NCBI GenBank assembly: GCA_030668425.1
Contig: DAOUTY010000016.1
Coordinates: forward strand, 1 to 15,061
Direction of reading: 5' to 3'
DNA from: Chloroflexota bacterium
GTDB lineage: Bacteria; Chloroflexota; Dehalococcoidia; SZUA-161
DNA: 15,061 bases
The notes beneath the pieces are model-generated. The model had not been told where the DNA came from, searched no databases, and saw nothing but the letters and a program-made list of their open reading frames with translations. The position numbers and the translations under genes are program-made. Below are positions 12,407 through 15,061 of the stretch, piece by piece. The first letter of the stretch is position 1; each line of letters starts with the position of its first letter.

Positions 12407-12891
12407 TTTCCTCGCAATCTGCTGACTGCGACGATGATGCCAAGAACAAGGGCAATCAAGCCATATACATTAATAAATGAATCCATGAAATTTGGGAGCG
12501 GGGTATCGAGGAGGCTTCTAACAACATAGCTTACTACCATACTTAATCCTGCGATCGCCTGTAGCCCACGGCCACGCTTTCGGTTGGCAGAGAGGCTTAC
12601 TACCTCGCCGATGGCGTAGCCAATGCCAATCGCAATGATGAGGTAGAAGAATCCGCCGAAAGGAATGAACGGCCAAAGGGCCCCCAGTGCGGAAGCGGTA
12701 AGTAGGCCCGCGGCAATTGCTCGCGCATAGAAGATACCAGTAACATTGTAGACCGGCAGCCGTTTCATGGCGGCGCATTCAGGGCAGCGCGCACCTACTG
12801 GTGTCTGAACCAAGCACTTGGGGCAGATTGGCTGCCCACATTTGCCGCACATGAGATTGGTCTCAGTATTGGGGTGAAGTGCACATCTCAT
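12403..12891 (-). CDS. B-box-type zinc-finger membrane protein, function unknown
   Basis: The 162-aa product begins MRCALHPNTETNLMCGKCGQ. Residues 1-40 are a B-box-like zinc-binding module with Cys3, His6, Cys15, Cys18, Cys23, Cys26, Cys36 and Cys39 as likely ligands. This type of N-terminus is also seen on some rhomboid-family and other bacterial membrane proteins. Four hydrophobic segments follow (about 51-71, 78-97, 107-127 and 137-157). The rhomboid catalytic GxSG motif is absent, so it is not a rhomboid protease. I use the ATG at 12891, with AGGTGG 7 nt upstream. An in-frame GTG at 12900 would add three residues. It lies 20 nt after fabZ. The zinc end probably faces the cytoplasm and binds a partner; the role is unknown. 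Confidence 0.82.
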   Translation of the reverse strand: MRCALHPNTETNLMCGKCGQPICPKCLVQTPVGARCPECAAMKRLPVYNVTGIFYARAIAAGLLTASALGALWPFIPFGGFFYLIIAIGIGYAIGEVVSLSANRKRGRGLQAIAGLSMVVSYVVRSLLDTPLPNFMDSFINVYGLIALVLGIIVAVSRLRGN

Positions 12892-12911
12892 TCCTGCCAC
12901 CTGTTTGGCTT

Positions 12912-13346
12912 CTATGCTGAGCTGGTAAGCGCGAAGGTAAGCTCGCCTTCAGCAACGGTTTTCCCCTCTACAGTTGCTTTGGCTGTACCCTTGCCTATGG
13001 GGCCTCGCATCTTAGTGAACTTCACCTCCAGGCGCAGGCTATCCCCGGGAAACACCGGCCCCCGAAATCGGAAGTTGTCGACTCCGGCGAAGAGAACTAT
13101 CCTGCCCTTGTTCTCAGGTACGCTCAATACTGCTACGGCACCAACTTGAGCTAAGGCTTCGATGATGAGCACTCCAGGGAAAATGGGGTAGTCTGGGAAA
13201 TGGCCTTGGAAGCAGAGTTCACTGGCGGTGACGTTCTTAATTCCTATGGCACCCTCGCCGGGTTGCAGTTCGATGACCTTATCCACGAGGAGGAAAGGCC
13301 ATCGGTGTGGTATTATCTGTTGAATTTCCCTGGAACCCAGCATCAT
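12912..13346 (-). CDS. fabZ: 3-hydroxyacyl-[acyl-carrier-protein] dehydratase FabZ
   Basis: FabZ removes water from 3-hydroxyacyl-ACP in fatty acid elongation. The 144-aa hot-dog protein has the N-terminal IIPHRWPFLLVDKV motif and the catalytic His49 and Glu63 in FQGHFPDYPIFPGVLIIEALAQ-type context. The protein is standard length. The ATG at 13346 overlaps the PHP gene stop as ATGA, and a second ATG follows at once, so the start could be one codon later. It is the only fatty-acid gene in this stretch and probably keeps its place through cotranscription with rny-ymdB-PHP. Confidence 0.96.
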   Translation of the reverse strand: MMLGSREIQQIIPHRWPFLLVDKVIELQPGEGAIGIKNVTASELCFQGHFPDYPIFPGVLIIEALAQVGAVAVLSVPENKGRIVLFAGVDNFRFRGPVFPGDSLRLEVKFTKMRGPIGKGTAKATVEGKTVAEGELTFALTSSA

Positions 13347-14188
13347 GTGTTCACCATCCTTCTTTGCTCCGCAAGGGAGATAAGTTGTTCTATTGCCTCT
13401 TGCGGCAGGTCTGCGCTGCCGATGTCAGCGCCAATGGTATTGTCCAAACCATGGTAGTCACTGCCGCCGGAGGTGATGAGGTCATATTTTTTAGCCAGCG
13501 CCTTTAGACGAGCGATTTTGCTCGGGGAATAGTGGGGGTAATATATTTCGATGCCAGCTAGCCCTATCTGCTTCAACTGATGAGCAAATGAGTCGAGGTA
13601 CTTGATGTCTGCGGGGTGAGCGATAAACGGCAAGCCGTTTGCCTTAATGATTAACTCAACAGCCTCGGTTGGTGTTAACTTCTTGCGTTCGACATGTGCA
13701 ATACCCTCGTTGCCGATGTATTTAGTGAAAGCTTCTTGGAGGGAGGCAATATAGCCGCGTTCCAGCATCGCCTGGGCGATATGGGGGCGTCCTATAGTAC
13801 CTCCTGATGCCAGGGCAAGCACTCTTTCCCAGTCTATGTCGATGCCCAGATCGGCCAGCCTGGCTACTATCTTGAGTCCTCGCTCATAGCGAGAATTGCG
13901 CAGTTCCTCTAAGGCATGATTGAATTCAGAGTCTCGATAGTCTACGAAGTAGCCCAGAATATGCACCCAGCCCTGCGGCATATCGGTGCTTATTTCAACT
14001 CCTGGTATGACCAGAAGCTGGGGAAAGCTCTTGGCTGTTTCCAGGGCAGATGGTATTCCATTGACGGAGTCGTGATCGGTGATCGCGATGACATCAAGCC
14101 CGAGTTGAGAAGCCTTCTGAACCATCTCTTGCGGACTTAGAATTCCGTCTGAGGCGGTGGTGTGTAGGTGAAGGTCAGCTTTCATCAC
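13343..14188 (-). CDS. PHP-domain phosphoesterase (YciV/RNase AM-like)
   Basis: The 281-aa protein has the full PHP metal site: HLHTTASDG (His7, His9, Asp14), ITDHD (Asp38, His39), Glu65, His76 (WVHILGYFVD), His191 (FIAHPADI) and Asp244/His246 (GGSDYHG). The insert between about 95 and 180 suits the YciV/TrpH-type branch. Characterised members hydrolyse 3',5'-bisphosphonucleotides or trim RNA 5' ends, so an RNA or nucleotide turnover role beside RNase Y and a YmdB-like enzyme is reasonable inference. The start is ambiguous: GTG at 14188 has GGAG 8 nt upstream, while the next codon, ATG at 14185, shares a base with the ymdB stop. The 3' end overlaps fabZ by 4 nt. Confidence 0.92.
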   Translation of the reverse strand: MMKADLHLHTTASDGILSPQEMVQKASQLGLDVIAITDHDSVNGIPSALETAKSFPQLLVIPGVEISTDMPQGWVHILGYFVDYRDSEFNHALEELRNSRYERGLKIVARLADLGIDIDWERVLALASGGTIGRPHIAQAMLERGYIASLQEAFTKYIGNEGIAHVERKKLTPTEAVELIIKANGLPFIAHPADIKYLDSFAHQLKQIGLAGIEIYYPHYSPSKIARLKALAKKYDLITSGGSDYHGLDNTIGADIGSADLPQEAIEQLISLAEQRRMVNT

Positions 14189-14955
14189 TTACTCAACTCC
14201 AGATCAAGACGGCTGATGTTTAATGCCTTGCCACTCTCGTCATCAACCTCCACCAGAACCGAGTTGAAGGTTGTATTTCCTTTGCCTACTGATAGTCTAT
14301 GGGGCATCAATGTAAGGAACCTCTTGATCACTGAGTCGATATCGTCGCCGATCACTGAGTCAGCAGCGCCTACCATGCCCACGTCGCTTACAAATGCGGT
14401 GCCTCGGGGTAGAACCCTCGTATCTATAGTGCCAACGTGGGTGTGGGTACCCAGCACTGCACTGACGCGACCATCTAGATACCAACCCAGGGCGATTTTC
14501 TCAGCAGTTGCTTCTGCATGGAAGTCGACCAGTATCACTGGAGGTTTGGGATTAACATCTTCAAGCAAGTGGTCCATGGCCCGGAAGGGGCAATCGAAAT
14601 GTCCCAGAAACACGCGCCCCAACAGGCTTACTATCATTGCCTGGTCTGTGATGACGTAGCCATAACCGGGCACACCCGGTGGCATATTCAGTGGGCGCAG
14701 GATGCGTGAGTCAGCTTCCAAAAGGGGAATAATCTCTTTGTGGTGCCAGATATGGTTACCTGACGTGATGATGTCTACCCCGGCCTGAAAGAATTCCTCA
14801 GCGGTGGTTGGGGTAAGTCCTAAACCGCCTGCGGCGTTTTCACCGTTGGCAATGACCATGTCTATCTCGTGCTTGTGACGTAGCTCAGGCAATAGCGCTG
14901 CCATGGCCTGTCTGCCAGGCCTGCCTATTACGTCACCTACCATCAATATTCTCAA
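14185..14955 (-). CDS. ymdB: YmdB-like metallophosphoesterase (TIGR00282 family)
   Basis: The 256-aa protein belongs to the dinuclear-metal phosphodiesterase family of Bacillus YmdB, which hydrolyses cyclic nucleotides and influences biofilm and motility choices. Metal-site residues are in place: Asp8 (MVGDVIGRPGR), Glu39/Asn40 (ANGENAAGG), Asn67/His68 (TSGNHIW), His146 (VDFHAEAT), His171 and His173 (LGTHTHVGT). The start is TTG at 14955 with GGAGG 5 nt upstream; later in-frame ATGs would cut into the first metal motif. The gene follows rny by 27 nt, the same pairing as in Bacillus and many other bacteria. Confidence 0.94.
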   Translation of the reverse strand: MRILMVGDVIGRPGRQAMAALLPELRHKHEIDMVIANGENAAGGLGLTPTTAEEFFQAGVDIITSGNHIWHHKEIIPLLEADSRILRPLNMPPGVPGYGYVITDQAMIVSLLGRVFLGHFDCPFRAMDHLLEDVNPKPPVILVDFHAEATAEKIALGWYLDGRVSAVLGTHTHVGTIDTRVLPRGTAFVSDVGMVGAADSVIGDDIDSVIKRFLTLMPHRLSVGKGNTTFNSVLVEVDDESGKALNISRLDLELSK

Positions 14956-14982
14956 AAGGCCTCCGTTCGACTCTTACAGTTT

Positions 14983-15061
14983 CTACTTGGCATAATCCAC
15001 GGCGCGCGTCTCCCTGATGACGGTAACCTTTATCTGTCCGGGGTACGCGAGGCTTTCCTCT
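14983..15061 (-). CDS. rny: Ribonuclease Y, C-terminal end (partial, cut by window edge)
   Basis: Only the last 25 codons are in the window. They read EESLAYPGQIKVTVIRETRA followed by VDYAK and a TAG stop. The YPGQIKVTVIRETRA motif is the characteristic C-terminus of RNase Y, the membrane-anchored endonuclease that starts mRNA decay. The ymdB-like gene immediately after it confirms the call. The 5' part lies beyond position 15061. Confidence 0.93.
   Translation of the reverse strand, partial: EESLAYPGQIKVTVIRETRAVDYAK

Noticed and set aside
12403..12891. Rhomboid protease because of the B-box-like N-terminus
   Set aside because: There is no GxSG serine motif or catalytic His, and only four short hydrophobic segments.
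1..15061. CRISPR array, prophage, insertion sequence or replication origin
   Set aside because: No regularly spaced repeats, transposase, integrase, phage structural genes or DnaA-box cluster were seen on either strand.

Overview
The window is a densely packed bacterial chromosome segment. All 20 protein genes (19 complete, one cut by the right edge) and all 3 tRNA genes lie on the minus strand, so transcription runs from position 15061 towards position 1. Shine-Dalgarno sites, MEP-pathway genes, FabZ, bL12, bL33 and SecE make it bacterial. The gene order fuses two classic arrangements. One is the Bacillus-type yacL-ispD-ispF-(...)-cysS-(...)-rpmG-secE-nusG-rplK-rplA-rplJ-rplL run. The other is the E. 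coli-type tRNA(Thr)-tRNA(Tyr)-(Gly)-tRNA(Thr)-tuf cluster. Together with the DUF35/thiolase gene pair this best suits an uncultured Chloroflexota of the Dehalococcoidia kind. That placement is inference from gene order and family content, not from a search.

Layout in transcription order. (1) 15061-12403: end of rny (RNase Y), ymdB-like phosphodiesterase, PHP-domain phosphoesterase, fabZ and a B-box zinc-finger membrane protein; the first four are nearly contiguous or overlapping. (2) 12406-8589: a promoter whose -35 box includes the previous stop codon, a YacL-like PIN-TRAM membrane protein, ispD, ispF (overlapping ispD by 37 nt) and cysS. (3) 8592-4762: a near-consensus promoter built across the cysS stop codon, then tRNA-Thr(TGT), tRNA-Tyr(GTA), tRNA-Thr(GGT), tuf, rpmG, secE, nusG, rplK and rplA. 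(4) 4694-2088: two metabolic genes, a degenerate HMG-CoA-synthase-like/DUF35 fusion and an SCP2-type thiolase. They sit between rplA and rplJ, which are adjacent in E. coli and Bacillus. (5) 2073-129: a separate promoter, a clear ribosomal protein L10 leader with a rho-independent attenuator, then rplJ, rplL and radC. (6) 128-1: no gene; a 34-nt near-perfect palindrome lies downstream of radC.

Most of the window is housekeeping: translation and its elongation factor, protein export (SecE), transcription elongation (NusG), isoprenoid synthesis (IspD/IspF), fatty acid synthesis (FabZ) and RNA turnover (RNase Y, YmdB). The strongest candidate for something little described is the thiolase/HMGS-DUF35 pair. 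The HMGS half appears to have lost all three HMG-CoA synthase catalytic residues (Glu, Cys, His), while the thiolase keeps its nucleophilic Cys. The DUF35 zinc-ribbon/OB-fold module that is a separate subunit in archaeal thiolase/HMGS complexes and in PhlACB-type acyltransferases is here fused to the degenerate HMGS. The pair appears to have no promoter or terminator of its own, so it is probably expressed with the ribosomal proteins. Other unusual points are a 44-residue charged N-terminal extension on bL12, a four-cysteine insertion in the EF-Tu G domain, and radC where rpoBC often follows rplL.
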